Positions 9,997-23,374 are shown, numbered from the stretch's first letter. The stretch is DNA of 64,000 nt from Ascarosepion bandense (GCA_037127315.1 JBBBDQ010001271.1:496001-560000), one strand, 5' to 3'. Notes: generated by a model from the sequence alone, not told the origin. Numbers and translations are program-made.

Positions 9997-12900
9997 TTCT
10001 TATTAAATATCCTATATATAGACATTCTTATTAAATATCCTATATATAGACATTCTTATTAAATATCCTATATATAGACATTCTTATTAAATATCCTATA
10101 TATAGACATTCTTATTAAATATCCTATATATAGACATTCTTATTAAATATCCTATATATAGACATTCTTATTAAATATCCCATATATAGACATTCTTATT
10201 AAATATCCCATATATAGACATTCTTATTAAATATCCCATATATAGACATTCTTATTAAATATCCCATATATAGACATTCTTATTAAATATCCCATATATA
10301 GACATTCTTATTAAATATCCCATATATAGACATTCTTATTAAATATCCCATATATAGACATTCTTATTAAATATCCCATATATAGACATTCTTATTAAAT
10401 ATCCCATATATAGACATTCTTATTAAGTATCCCATATATAGACATTCTTATTAAGTATCCCATATATAGACATTCTTATTAAGTATCCTATATATAGACA
10501 TTCTTATTAAGTATCCTATATATAGACATTCTTATTAAGTATCCCATATATAGACATTCTTATTAAGTATCCTATATATAGACATTCTTATTAAGTATCC
10601 TATATATAGACATTCTTATTAAATATCCTATATATCGACATTCTTATTAAATATCCTATATATAGACATTCTTATTAAATATCCTATATATAATATAATT
10701 TTATTAAATATCCATATAGACATTCTTATTAAATATCCTATATATAGACATTCTTATTAAATATCCTATATATAGACATTCTTATTAAATATCCTATATA
10801 TAGACATTCTTATTAAATATCCTATATATAGACATTCTTATTAAAATAATTCATATATATACATTTTATTAAATATCCTATATATGTATTGATTTTGTTT
10901 AAATAATATCCTATATATAATATCTTTGAGTTAAACATCCTATATATATATCTTATTAAATATCCTATAGACATTCTTATTAAATATCCTATATATAGAC
11001 ATTCTTATTAAATATCCCATATATAGACATTCTTATTAAATATCCCATATAGACATTCTTATTAAGTATCCCATATATAGACATTCTTATTATATCCCAT
11101 AAGTATAGACATTCTATTAAGTATCCCATATATAGACATTCTTATTAAGTATCCTATATATAGACATTCTTATTAAAAACATCCTATATATAGACATTCT
11201 TATATTAAATATCCTATATATAGACATTCTTATTAAATATCCTATATATAGACATTCTTATTAAATATCCTATATATAGACATTCTTATTAAATATCCTA
11301 TATATATTATATCTTTATTAAATATCCTATATATAGACATTCTTATTAAATATCCTATATATAGACACTCTTATTAAATATCCTATATATAGACACTCTT
11401 ATTAAATATCCTATATATAGACACTCTTATTAAATATCCTATATATAGACACTCTTATTAAATATCCTATATATAGACACTCTTATTAAATATCCTATAT
11501 ATAGACACTCTTATTAAATATCCTATATATAGACACTCTTATTAAATATCCTATATATAGACACTCTTATTAAATATCCTATATATAGACATTCTTATTA
11601 AATATCCTATATATAGACATTCTTATTAAATATCCTATATATAGACATTCTTATTAAATATCCTATATATAGACATTCTTATTAAATATCCTATATATAG
11701 ACATTCTTATTAAATATCCTATATATAGACATTCTTATTAAATATCCTATATATAGACATTCTTATTAAATATCCTATATATAGACATTCTTATTAAATA
11801 TCCTATATATAGACATTCTTATTAAATATCCTACAGTAGACATTCTCATAAATATCCTATATATAGACATTCTCTGATAAATATCCTATATATAGACATT
11901 CTTATTAAATATCCTATATATAGACATTCTTATTAAATATCCTATATATAGCCATTCTTATTAAATATCCTATATATAGACATTCTTATTAAATATCCTA
12001 TATATAGACATTCTTATTAAATATCCTATATATAGACATTCTTATTAAATATCCTATATATAGACATTCTTATTAAATATCCTATATATAGACATTCTTA
12101 TTAAATATCCTATATATAGACATTCTTATTAAATATCCTATATATAGACATTCTTATTAAATATCCTATATATAGACATTCTTATTAAATATCCTATATA
12201 TAGACATTCTTATTAAATATCCTATATATAGACATTCTTATTAAATATCCTATATATAGACATTCTTATTAAATATCCTATATATAGACATTCTTATTAA
12301 ATATCCTATATATAGACATTCTTATTAAATATCCTATATATAGACATTCTTATTAAATATCCTATATATAGACATTCTTATTAAATATCCTATATATAGA
12401 CATTCTTATTAAATATCCTATATATAGACATTCTTATTAAATATCCTATATATAGACATTCTTATTAAATATCCTATATATAGACATTCTTATTAAATAT
12501 CCTATATATAGACATTCTTATTAAATATCCTATATATAGACATTCTTATTAAATATCCTATATATAGACATTCTTATTAAATATCCTATATATAGACATT
12601 CTTATTAAATATCCTATATATAGACATTCTTATTAAATATCCTATATATAGACATTCTTATTAAATATCCTATATATAGACATTCTTATTAAATATCCTT
12701 AAATATAGACATTCTTATTAAATATCCTATATATAGACATTCTTATTAAATATCCTATATATAGACATTCTTATTAAATATCCTATATATAGACATTCTT
12801 ATTAAATATCCTATATATAGACATTCTTATTAAATATCCTATATATAGACATTCTTATTAAATATCCTATATATAGACATTCTTATTAAATATCCTATAT

Positions 12901-13606
12901 ATAGACATTCTTATTAAATATCCTATATATAGACATTCTTATTAAATATCCTTAAATATAGACATTCTTATTAAATATCCTATATATAGCCATTCTTATT
13001 AAATATCCTATATATAGACATTCTTATTAAATATCCTATATATAGACATTCTTATTAAATATCCTATATATAGACATTCTTATTAAATATCCTATATATA
13101 GACATTCTTATTAAATATCCTATATATAGACATTCTTATTAAATCTCCTATATATAGACATTCTTATTAAATATCCTATATATAGACATTCTTATTAAAT
13201 ATCCTATATATAGACATTCTTATTAAATATCCTATATATAGACATTCTTATTAAATATCCTATATATAGACATTCTTATTAAATATCCTATATATAGACA
13301 TTCTTATTAAATATCCTATATATAGACATTCTTATTAAATATCCTATATATAGACATTCTTATTAAATATCCTATATATAGACATTCTTATTAAATATCC
13401 TATATATAGACATTCTTATTAAATATCCTATATATAGACATTCTTATTAAATATCCTATATATAGACATTCTTATTAAATATCCTATATATAGACATTCT
13501 TATTAAATATCCTATATATAGACATTCTTATTAAATATCCTATATATAGACATTCTTATTAAATATCCTATATATAGACATTCTTATTAAATATCCTTAA
13601 ATATAT
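9997..13606. repeat. 28-bp minisatellite, about 129 units
   Basis: The head-to-tail unit is ATTCTTATTAAATATCC followed by TATATATAGAC (28 bp). Variants are clustered: units with CCCATATATA at about 10170-10560, units with TTAAGTATCC at 10420-10620, eight consecutive GACACTC units at 11365-11580, and a degenerate stretch at 10690-11130. Three 29-bp units contain CCTTAAATATA (about 12697, 12950, 13595). The unit has no coding sense. Confidence 0.97.
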
Positions 13607-13829
13607 TTTGCGACAATAGATGTGCAATAGGTAAAAGTGAAAAGTAAAAAACTGTTCGTCGATAATTATCGATGATCTACAGATTAAACTACTTTGTATA
13701 GACTTCCGTCTTAGTAAACAGCTTTCTCTTTTAGTTAAAGTAGCATTTTCTAAATCAAAATTATCGGCTGGCTCATTACGGTGAGCCAAAAACGAAAATA
13801 TTTTCTACATTGTCGCAAATTTTTCCTAA

Positions 13830-14199
13830 ATTCCCAACGATTGTCGAATTTAAGTAACGTCAAACTTAATCAGTACCTAGTTGGGTGACCACTTGGGAAT
13901 ATCTGCTGTTTTAAGCTTGGCTATTCCAGGTGACGTGAAAGATGTTTGTCATGGTTATAATGGGTATCTTAGAGCCACTTTCAAATTCCAGTCGAATTCG
14001 TTTCATTCACTAGCGTACAAATATCCTAGAAAATGTATTAATCAATCTTTTCCCTCAGGACAGATTATGTTCTATAGTCTTGGTTGATCTAACGCAGAAT
14101 ATAATAGCAAACTACACGGGAAATCTTCTCCCTAGTCAGTCATGTCTTGAAAGAAACATAATCGCCCAATCGTGTATCACGTATGGCAGTTGAATGACG
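13830..14199 (+). mobile_element. 5S-rRNA-headed composite SINE
   Basis: The head keeps the 3' half of a 5S rRNA (TTTAAGTAACGTCAAAC, TTAATCAGTACCTAGTTGGG, TGACCACTTGGGAATAT), which includes the internal promoter's box C region in real 5S genes. It is followed by a tRNA-like part (AGAGCCACTTTCAAATTCCA) and the family 1 body (GTTCTATAGTCTTGG, CTAGTCAGTCATGTC, CGTATGGCAGTTGAATGAC). Confidence 0.7.
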
Positions 14200-14370
14200 G
14201 AATGGATAGTGGCTCGAAATATTCTGTTGATTTCTTTTTATTCGCAAGTAATTTTGGAAAACGTATGAATCTGCATATTTTCTCCCAAGTTATGGGTTAA
14301 TTAGTAAGACTTGTATCACTAAAGCCATGATTATCTCCCATAAATCTTCTTACAACCTAAAAAAATACCT
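14200..14370 (+). mobile_element. SINE family 2, partial copy
   Basis: The tail GGGTTAATTAGTAAGACTTG, TATCACTAAAGCCATGATTA, TCTTCTTACAACCTAAAA also occurs at 31098-31165 and 47705-47785. The head (AATGGATAGTGGCTCGAAA) is tRNA-like but eroded. Confidence 0.6.
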
Positions 14371-14890
14371 TTAAATAACAGTCAAAGTATTAATAAGTCA
14401 TTACAAACGAAGCAATATTTTAATTAGATTGTTTATAGTTTTATATAAATGTATTTGATGAAGTTCTTTCTCATGTTCATTATCGTAAGATGAAATTTCT
14501 ATGCAGTTTAATGTTGTTAAATAACTATTATACGTGTAGATAAATATTGCATATGTTTGCTTTAATTTTACATTTATTTTATATTTACTTTTGCAGCTAT
14601 AAGCTTACCATTAGTTCATTATACTAATTAGGAACACCCGTAAAAATTTCACGGTTTTTCAGTTTTAATTTTCTGATGCATCTTAATTCTTAAATTAACG
14701 AGTGAATAAGCTCATAGGTTCTACAACAATAAAGTATCCGTAGATATTCCTCTATTGCATTGCATTGTTAGTCTTTATTTTAAGAAGTAATAGGGTATAA
14801 ATGAAAAGACTTGAAATTGACGAATTTACCATTTCACTGAAACAGACGTTAAACATTTCAATCTCCCTTTCTTTCTTTTTTTCATCAATT
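14371..14890. other. AT-rich, nothing recognised
   Basis: No gene or repeat identified. Confidence 0.5.
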
Positions 14891-14894
14891 TTCT

Positions 14895-16715
14895 AAACAA
14901 TATTGCCCCAAAGAAAATCAGAGGCAGAAGAAAAAACAAATGAATAACGAAAGAGATTCTCGACATGATGCAAAGAAGACAAAAAATGATGGCAAGACAT
15001 GGAAGGAAATACAGGAAACTACACAAGGAAATAAGGAGCAAATGCAGACAGGCTAAAGGGGAATGGCTCAGCAACAAATGCGCAGAGGTAGAGAGACTGC
15101 GCAGGGACAATAAAACAGAGATACATAAAGAGATAAGAAATAACCTGCTCCTCAACAGGATGCATAAAATCCAAGGATGGAACGATAATAATTGGAGAAA
15201 AAGGAAATATTCAAACGATGGGAAGGGTATATAAAGGATCTTTTCTGTGACAGGAGAGATCATCCTAGAGTAAACAAAAATGAGGACGGGCCGGAAATAT
15301 TAAAGACCGAAGTGGAAGCTGCAATGGCCAAACAAAACAGAAACAAAGCAGCTGGTCCAGACGGCATTGTAATAGAGCTGCTGATAGCCCTGAAAAAACG
15401 GCATAGAGGAAATTACCGAAATAATAAACGAAATTTATAATAGTGGAATAATACCAGACGACCTATGCAAGTCGATTTTTATAGAACTGCCGAAGAGGCC
15501 CGGTGCAAACGAGGGCGAACTACACAGAACTATCAGCTTAATGAGTCACATTGCAAAACTGATTGTCAGAATCCTGATGAAAAGAGCGAGAAGCAGAATC
15601 AGGCCAGAGATAAGACAGGAACAGTGTGGGTTCGTTAAAGACACTGGAACAAGGAACGTTATATTTATGATTAAGATGTTCTCTGAAAGGGCAATACAAA
15701 TGAAGAACTTGTACCTATGTTTTATCGATTATGCGAAGGCATTCGACAAAATACGCCACAAAGAATTGATGTTCAGCAGCCTCGACATTTTTGTCAAAGA
15801 CATCAGAGTAATCAAGTATCTCTACTGGCAGCAAACTACCTGCATACGGACAGTAACGATTTCAGCGGATTGACAAAGACAGAAATGGGCATAAGATCTG
15901 TTCAACTTGTACAACGAGAATATTTTGAGGACCCTAGATGCTACGCCAGGATTTGTTAACGCAGGCCACAATGTGAACAACATAAGGTATGCAGATGATA
16001 CAATGCTGATTGCAGACACGGAAAAAAACTACAAGACATCCTACAGAAAGTAGTTGAGCAGAGTGACAAAAAGGCTACAAATAAACTTTAAGAAAACTGA
16101 ATGCATGGCCTTCAGCAAAAAGAGCAACCCAAAATGCCAAATAGATGTGGGGGATACTAGAATCAAGCAAGTACAAAAATTTGAATACCTAGGAAGTGTT
16201 CTAACAGGAGATGGTCAGTGCGACACAGAAATCCGAAAGCGAATTGGCATGGCGAAGGACGCGTTCCAGAAGCTGAGTAAAGGACTAAAACACAAGAACA
16301 TTTCACTTGAAACAAAGAGGAAAAAACTTGAAGCAGCTGAAATGCGGTTCTGCAGAAGGATACTGCGGATATCATGGACCGAGCATGTGAGCAATGATGA
16401 GGTTTTGGAAAGAATGGCAACGAAAAGAAAATTAATAGTGTGCATCAGGAAGAGACAACTGAAGTTCCTGCGGCATGCAATGAGAAAGGGGGGCTTGAAG
16501 AACCTGATACTGACAGGCCAGATAGAAGGAAAAAGAGACAGAGGAAAGCAACGGATAACATATTTGAAGGGCCTGAGCAGGTGGATGACGGAACGGGGGT
16601 TGCGTGGTGTAACAGGAGAAAACTAAGATCCCTCAGGAATAGGGTGGCGTGGAAAACCGTGATCGCCTACGTCCTGAAAGGACAGGGCACAAAGAAGAAG
16701 AAGAAGAAGAAGAAA
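14895..16715 (+). mobile_element. RTE-like LINE (copy A), most complete RT
   Basis: Translated blocks run through several frameshifts: a linker (EILDMMQRRQKMMARHGR), RT start (NKAAGPDGIVIE), QEQCGFVKDTGTRN, FIDYAKAFDKIRHKEL, the catalytic motif NNIRYADDTMLIADT near 15977-16018, KKTECM, and the C-terminal EHVSNDEVLERM with LILTGQIEGKRDRGKQR. The 3' end is GGACAGGGCACAAAG plus (AAG)n. RTE-clade LINEs typically end in short tandem repeats. The endonuclease domain is missing or degraded, so the copy is 5'-truncated and dead. The clade call is from general resemblance only. Confidence 0.85.
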
Positions 16716-17234
16716 TTAAGTAAAATTTTTTATATGTCTATTCCGTTTTTCCAAGTGATCAAAACGGAATTATTTATGATGTATTGGCAAGGCGTAACGG
16801 CCAGGCTAACTAGGGGAGGGGCAAACAATTATAATACGATATAAATTGGCGTTGATCGCATTTTCAAACAAAATTTATCTCTGTTTTATTAGATAATTTT
16901 TGCAAATGGTACAATATAATTAACGCTTTTATGTTTGATTGGGAAGACTAAAATTGCATGTAGTTTTTTTTTCTAACTTAAAAGCACAATATTAATTTAT
17001 ACTTACAATGATTTGATGGCGGCATGCACACGCGGGAATTCTTAAGAAAACAGCATTTCTCATCTAAAAAAAAAGTTAAAAACTTATCAGTTTCAATTCA
17101 TTCTTATTGTCCTCATCAGAAAGAAAGTTTGTAAAATCCGAATTATAAACTAATGAATAAAAGTATTCAAGGAGGTGAACAAAGACAAAGCGGGACAAGA
17201 ATGAAACACTAGCAAAATTTGAAATACATATCGT
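16716..17234. other. No recognised gene
   Basis: AT-rich stretch between two opposed LINE copies. Confidence 0.5.
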
Positions 17235-18130
17235 ATATACCGAGTCCCTTCAGGACGTTGGCGATAATCTCTCTAAAAGTTCCCGTCAATTTCTAGCTCT
17301 TAATAAAATGTCTTCAATCATTCCTGTTAGTATGAAATTTTCCAAGCCCTGTTTTCTCATTATGTGACCTAAAAATTTCAAGTTTAACTATAATTGTTCT
17401 AGAAATAGTAAACTCTCTCTAATACTTCGTCGTTGGTCACATTTTCGGTTCAAAGTATTCTCAGCATTATTTTGTAGAACCACATTACTGTTTCTTCATA
17501 TATCTTTCCCATCCGTGAGAAGATTGTTTAGAATTCACTGCCCTGCAGAAGACATATATTGCGTAACAATCCAGCAGTCTTTTCTTTGTTTCTAACGACA
17601 TTTTTCAGTTTCTTAATACTTTCTTAGGTTTTGAAAGGCATATTTTGCGATTCCATGTGCCTTCGCAAATATCTTTTCTCCAATTATGGGTTAAATAATT
17701 AAATAGCAGGACAGATTGGCTCCAAAATCTTGGCTGGCAATCAGTCTACCAGAGAAAGTAACGTTAACCTACTGCGGGATAATCTTCTACCAGTCTGTCA
17801 TGTCTTTTTCTAGACATGATCTCCCAAGCGTGTACCACCTATGGTATTTGACTGAATGACTGACTTCAGATGTCAGTGTTGCCATTTCTGTTCACAGATA
17901 TTTAAATTGTTGTTCTAGTTTGATTTCGGTATCTCAACTTTGTAATTTTCATGGTAGGCTGTTCCATTTGCTGACAAATATGCATTCTGTCTTCTTGCAA
18001 TCGATGTTTAGTCCATTCTTTATGCTTTCTTTCACTACCTTTTCTAAAAGTTTTCGTAGATCCCTTTCTGTGCCATCTGCATACCTTATATAGTTAAAAC
18101 TGTGGTCGCTAATAATAGGCATCGAAGATG
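17235..18130 (-). mobile_element. RTE-like LINE (copy G), split by a SINE
   Basis: From the 3' end (CTGAAGGGACTCGG at about 17251-17238) the minus strand reads the C-terminal region. After the SINE at 17664-17868 it continues into NYIRYADGTERDLRKLL and KNGLNIDCKKTECIF. The catalytic YADD is changed to YADG, so this copy could not make active RT. Confidence 0.75.
17664..17868 (+). mobile_element. Family 1 SINE (5'-truncated) nested in LINE
   Basis: The body is present (AATTATGGGTTAAATAATTA, GCAGGACAGATTGGCTCC, ACCTACTGCGGGATAATCTT, GTCTTTTTCTAGACATGATC). LINE sequence is found on both sides, so the SINE landed in an existing LINE copy. Confidence 0.75.
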
Positions 18131-18237
18131 AGACCACAGAAATAAGCAATGTAAACCAAAACAAAATAAGCAATGGAAACCATTTTTATACAAGGAGAAA
18201 GAGAATAGGTAGAAAAGAAACGGAATATATTCAATTG

Positions 18238-18240
<3 letters not shown>

Positions 18241-18287
<47 letters not shown>
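18241..18287. repeat. (AG)n microsatellite
   Basis: About 23 AG dinucleotides. A 30-bp piece of the PLE-type motif (AAGAAGGCCGGAGCGTACAA) follows at 18306-18325. Confidence 0.95.
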
Positions 18288-18289
<2 letters not shown>

Positions 18290-18334
18290 TGAAAAAATAT
18301 CACCTCAAGAAGGCCGGAGCGTACAAGGAATGTA

Positions 18335-19276
18335 ACAGTAAAGATGAGGGTACCAATGCGATCAATGTAAATAGTGTAAATATTTGTGTTGTAACAATTT
18401 TGAGAATGTCTTCCCAATTGATAATTTTATCTAATCTCAAGCGTTTCATATTTTCCTGGCTTATTTGCTTACTTCCTGGACACTGCGCGTCAAAAAAACA
18501 CGGAATAAGTTACTTAGTCGATACACCACAGCCGGAGGTACAAGCCATTTTTCTACTTTTGCATAAAAAGATACATTGCGTTGGCTTTATGTCCATGTAG
18601 GTAAACCAGGGGCAATTTCCAGGCTTGGCTGTAAAAGAAGAAAATTGGGGTGATTAATTTTTAAAAAATATATAGTTTCAACAAAGAATTCTCTGCAAAA
18701 AACAAAACCATATATTTATTGTCTGCTGTGAAGACACAATATAGACTGTCAGTCTGCCATTTTAGATAATGGTAAAAAGAATCTGCGAAAATACCTCAAA
18801 ATGAGTATACATTTTTAAAAAGTTATAACATTCGTCAATACTTTGAAAATTATTGTTGTCGCATTTGACCTGATGCTTTTCTCTCTCTCTCTTTTTTTCT
18901 CGTTTATATTTTACTTGTCTTTTCTCTTTCTCTAGTTCAGTTCTTTACTTTCTTTTCAAAGTTGCGAGCTTCTCTTGCTAAATGACGTTAGTTTCAAATT
19001 CGCGGTTTCAACAGCATAAAGGTTTTCTTTCAATCATAAAGATTTAATATTGAGTTGACCGATGCGTTCTCAGTTTTCCTTAACTTGAAGAATCCCGCAT
19101 ACTCTTACGTTTGGTGATTAACACACTTAGCAATTCCTTGTTGGTTTTTGGTTTGTGACTATTTAGTCAATCAAGTAAATGTCCGCATGTGGATTAACAT
19201 TGGTGAGTTCAATGCATTAACTAATTTTTAATTAAGCCATCTTTTCATATGCTGATACCCCTTAAAAAGCGTTAGA
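18335..19276. other. No recognised gene
   Basis: AT-rich DNA with short T/C runs; nothing conserved recognised. Confidence 0.45.
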
Positions 19277-22225
19277 AGTTTTCTTCTTTTTTACGCGCCT
19301 TGTCCCTTCAGGACGTAGGCGATTGTGGCTTTCCACGTCTCTCTATTCCTGGTGGCTCTGAGTACACTTTCTTCTGTGACACCATGCAACCCCCGTTATA
19401 TCATCCACCTGCTCAGGCTTTTTCAATATGTTATCCGCTGCTTTCCTCTGTCTCATTCTTCTTCTATCTGGACTGCTAGTATTAGGTTCTCCAAGCCGTC
19501 CTTCCTCATTGCATTCCCAGGTAATTTAATTGTCTCTTCATGATGTTCACTATTATTTTCCTTTTCGTTTCCATTCTTTCCAAAACCTCGTCATTGCTCA
19601 CATGCTCGGTCCACGATATCCACAGCATCCTTCTGTAGAACCACATTTCAGTTGCTTCAAGTTTTTCTTTCATTTGTGATGATATTATTCAGCATTCACT
19701 ACCGTATTGAAAAATTGACATCACATAGCAATCTAGTACTCTCTTCTTTGTTTCTAGTGAAAGTTTCCTGTTTCTTAATACTTTACTCAGCTTCTGGAAC
19801 GCGCCCTTCGCCCTGTCAATTCCCCTTCGGGTCTCTGTGTCGCACTTTCTGTCTTCTTTTAGAACAATTCCATGATATTTAAATTTGGCATTTTGGGCTG
19901 CTCATTTTGCTACTGACTATGCATTCGGTTTTCTTGCAGTTTATTTGTAGTATTTTTTGTCACTCTCTTCAGCTATCTTCTGTAGGAGGTCTTGCTGTTT
20001 TCTTTCCGTATCTGCAATCAGCACTCTATAGTCTGCGTACCGTATGTTATTCAAATTGTGGCCTCCGATTACAAATTCTGGCATTACATCTAGGGTCCTC
20101 AAAATAGTCTCGCTGTACAGGTTGAACAGATTCAATGAAAAGACACACCCTTGTCTTACACCCCTTTCTATATTTCGTTGCCTGTCCGTATGCAGGTATT
20201 TTGCTGTCAGTAGAGATTTTTAATCACACTTATGTCTTTCCAAAATATGTCGAATGACTTTGAATAATCAATAAAACAGATACAATTTCTTTGTCATTTA
20301 AATTGCCTTATCGGAGAGCATCCTAATCATAAATATGGCGTTTATTGTTCCAGTGTCTTTGACGAACCCGCACTGTTCCTGTCCTAATTCTCTGGCCTGA
20401 TTCTGCTTCTCGCTCTATTCATTAGGATTCGGACGATCAGTTTTGTGATATGACTCATTAAGCTGATAATTCAGTGGAGTTTGCACCCGTCTGGACCTGG
20501 CTTCTTAGGCAGTGCTATGAAAATTGATTTGCTTAGGTCGTTTGGTATTACACCACTATTATAAATTTAATTTATTATTTCCGTAATTTTTTCTATGCCG
20601 AATTCTATCATAAGCTCTATTACAATTACGTCTGGACCAGCTGCTTTGTTTTTGTTCAGTTTGATATTGCAGCTTCCACTTTGGACTTTAATATTTCCGG
20701 TCCTTCCTCACCTTTGTGTATTGCCGGTTGCTCTCTCTTATCGTGGAAAAGATCTTTTATATATTCTTCCCATCACTGGAGTATTTCCTCTTTCTCTAAT
20801 TTTATCGTTCCAGCCTTGGATTTTGTACATGATTTTGAGGAGCAAGTTTTTTTTCTTGTCAGTTCTCTTATTTCTTTATGAATGCCTGCTTTATTAGTCC
20901 TACTCAATCTCTCTACCTCTGCGCATTTGTCGTTGAGCTATTTCTCTTTAGCCTGTCTGCATTTGCTTCTTATTTCCTTGTGTAGTTTCCTGTATTCCGT
21001 TACATGTCTTGCCATCATTTTTGTCGCCTTTGCATTATGTCGAGAATCTCTTCAGTCATCCACTCGTTTTTTTTTCTTCTGAGCATATGACTATGCCGTT
21101 TGGACTATGCTGCTTTGTTTCTGTTCAGTTTGGCTATTGCAGATTCCACTTCAGACTTTAATATATCCGGTCTGTCCACATCTTTGTGTATTATCGATTG
21201 CTCTCTCTTGTCGTTGAAAAGTTCTTTTATATATTCTTCCTATCGTTGCAGTATTTCCTCTTTCGCCAATATGGTAGTTCCATCCTTGGATTTTATATAT
21301 CCTTCTAAAGAGTAGGGTTTTTTTTCCTGTCATTTCTTTTATTTCTTTATGCATTTCTGCTTTATTATGCTTGCTCAGTCTTTCTACTTCTGAACGTTTG
21401 TCATTGAGCCATTCCTCTTTAGCCTGCCTGCATTTTCTCCTTATTTCCTTGTTTAGTTCCCTTTACTCTATTCCATGGCTTGATATCATTTTCTGCCTTC
21501 TTTGCATCATGTCGAGAATCTCTTCAGTCATCCACTCGTTTTTTCTTCTGCGTCTGATTTCCTTTGGGGCCATGTTGCTTGCTGATGTCACTATCGCTTC
21601 CTTTAGTGAGTCCCATTTCGAGTATCCCTTTCCAATTTGTTCTTCGTATTTGTTTTTCGCGCTGTCAGTGTATTCTTTCTGTAGGTTGAGGTCATTCATG
21701 AGCGTGTTGTATTTCATCTTTGGTGCCGTACTAGGCTTCTTCATTCTCCGGAGGTTCACCACTTAGTTTGCAGATGTCAGGGACGTGGTCACTTTTGCAG
21801 TCGGCACCTAAATAGGCTTTGCATTGAACCATAGCGTTTCTGAATCTCCGGTTTATGGTTATGTAGTCTATCTGGTTTTTTGTTTCGCCTCCTAGGCTTC
21901 TCCATGTCCACAGACGTTGTGGGTGTTCTTTAAACCAGATGATAGTTATTACCGGGTCATTTGATGTGCACCATTGGACCCATTTTTCTCCTCGTTCGTT
22001 GCGTATTCCTAATCCAAAATTGCGGGTCGTCTCTTCTTTACCTACCTTGGCATTCAAGTCATCCATTATGATTATAATTTTATGGAGTAGAATGATCGAA
22101 GTACCGTCTCCAACTGGCTTTCAAGTATTTTCCCGTACAATCGTTTATACTGGGTCACAAGTGTGTGATGTCCTTATTTTAGCCACCAGCCGATCCTGTT
22201 TCTAAGGCCCATTTTCTGGCTTATG
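19277..22225 (-). mobile_element. RTE-like LINE (copy B), longest copy
   Basis: Reading 22225 to 19277: an endonuclease-type region (RLYGKILESQLETVL; MDDLNAKVGKEETTRNFG; GEKWVQWC; IDYITINRRFRN), the linker (EWMTEEILDMMQRRQKM), RT motifs, a damaged catalytic box (NLNNIRYADYRVLIADTERK) and the 3' UTR GACAAGGCGCGT with a GAA-rich tail. Stops and frameshifts are frequent. The RT N-terminal region is present twice (see 20635-21540). Confidence 0.85.
20635..21540 (-). repeat. Tandem duplication inside LINE copy B
   Basis: Bases 20635-21070 and 21105-21540 are diverged direct copies offset by about 470 bp (GCTGCTTTGTTT at 20640 and 21107; GTCGAGAATCTCTTCAGTCA at about 21038 and 21510). The repeated part spans the linker and the KAAGPDG region. 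Confidence 0.7.
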
Positions 22226-22234
22226 TTAATTTGA

Positions 22235-22515
22235 TTGTTGAATGTCACAGTAATCGGAGAGCCGTTCGAATTTCAATTAAATTCGTTACATTCATTTCCG
22301 CTTGGGAAGGGTATTAATCCATTTCTTCTCCCTTCCTCTCTGGGTTAGATAGCAGGACAGATTCGGTTCTATAGCCTTGGTTTGTAACCAGCTTACTTCA
22401 TAAAGTAATGGCAACATACCGCGGGAAAATCTTCTGCCTACTCAGTCACGGATCGAAAGAAATATGAGCACCCAAACGTGTACCACGTATAGCAATTAAC
22501 TCACTGACTGAAACT
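22235..22515 (+). mobile_element. Family 1 SINE, 5'-truncated
   Basis: It starts in the B-box region (GAGAGCCGTTCGAATTTCA) and keeps the full body through CACGTATAGCAATTAACTCA. It abuts the 5' end of LINE copy B. Confidence 0.75.
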
Positions 22516-22628
22516 TTTAAGTGTCTCTTAGTGTACAGCTTTTCTTTCAAAGTCACTTTGCATAATGGTTTTACTATTTCATTTATTTTATTAAGTTTCA
22601 AATGGTTTCCCAAATTTTAGTTGTTTTT

Positions 22629-22675
22629 TTTTTTCGATTTTCCCCAACTCTAACAGTTGGTGAAAATCGAAAAAA
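22629..22675. repeat. Hairpin with ~21-bp arms
   Basis: TTTTTTCGATTTTCCCCAACT (22629-22649) pairs with 22655-22675 across a 5-nt loop with one mismatch. No poly-T or element context makes its role clear. Confidence 0.6.
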
Positions 22676-23302
22676 TTATTAATACCGAAAAACGTATACT
22701 GTGAGTAGGGTTCAAAACTTGTCTGAAAAAATAGTCAACTAATGTTCATAAGTAATTAATAAAATGCTTTTGAAAATAATATTGATAGATAAAATATTAT
22801 TACCGTTGACCTGGAATGACCACTTCGTTGAATTACTCATATTACCTACAAAACAGAATGGAACAAGTTTCAAACAAAACAGATTTTGTTATTCTTTTAG
22901 TAGAAGAAATCAAAATTCGTAATTACTGTATAGTTATAAGGAAAAGCTCACCTTTCACATTTATTTCTTTTTTGGTCCATACACACACACAGACAAACGC
23001 TCACACACACAAACACATACACTTACACATACATATATATATATGTATATGTGTGTGTGATCTGAAGATCGTGTTGCGTGAAACTCGAGTCGCAACAATT
23101 GCCGCTCATGCATAGGATTTAATGTTGTAAGTGTTTTTTGCTCGGTTTAGGCAAACTAGGCTTCAAGAACTTTATTTAGTAGGAAAGTTTGCAATTAGGT
23201 TTTTTTCTCTTACTTTTTTCAGTGTTGTTTATGTTCGAGACTGTAATTAGGTTAAAGTTTAGACTGTGGCAAACTGTTTTGTTTCTCTTTAATAGTACAC
23301 AT

Positions 23303-23303
<1 letters not shown>

Positions 23304-23373
<70 letters not shown>
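23304..23373. repeat. Compound (TA)n(TG)n microsatellite
   Basis: About 13 TA units pass directly into about 21 TG units. Further TA/CA tracts lie at 23716-23754, 23831-24000 (degenerate) and 24069-24089. Confidence 0.95.

Positions 23374-23374
<1 letters not shown>

Noticed and set aside
9997..13606. CRISPR-like array
   Set aside because: The 28-bp units are contiguous with no unique spacers; it is a minisatellite in eukaryotic DNA.
14826..15263. 145-codon open frame on the minus strand
   Set aside because: Antisense to the linker region of LINE copy A.
18109..18417. Frame with long Leu-Ser run
   Set aside because: Produced by the (AG)n microsatellite, not a protein repeat.
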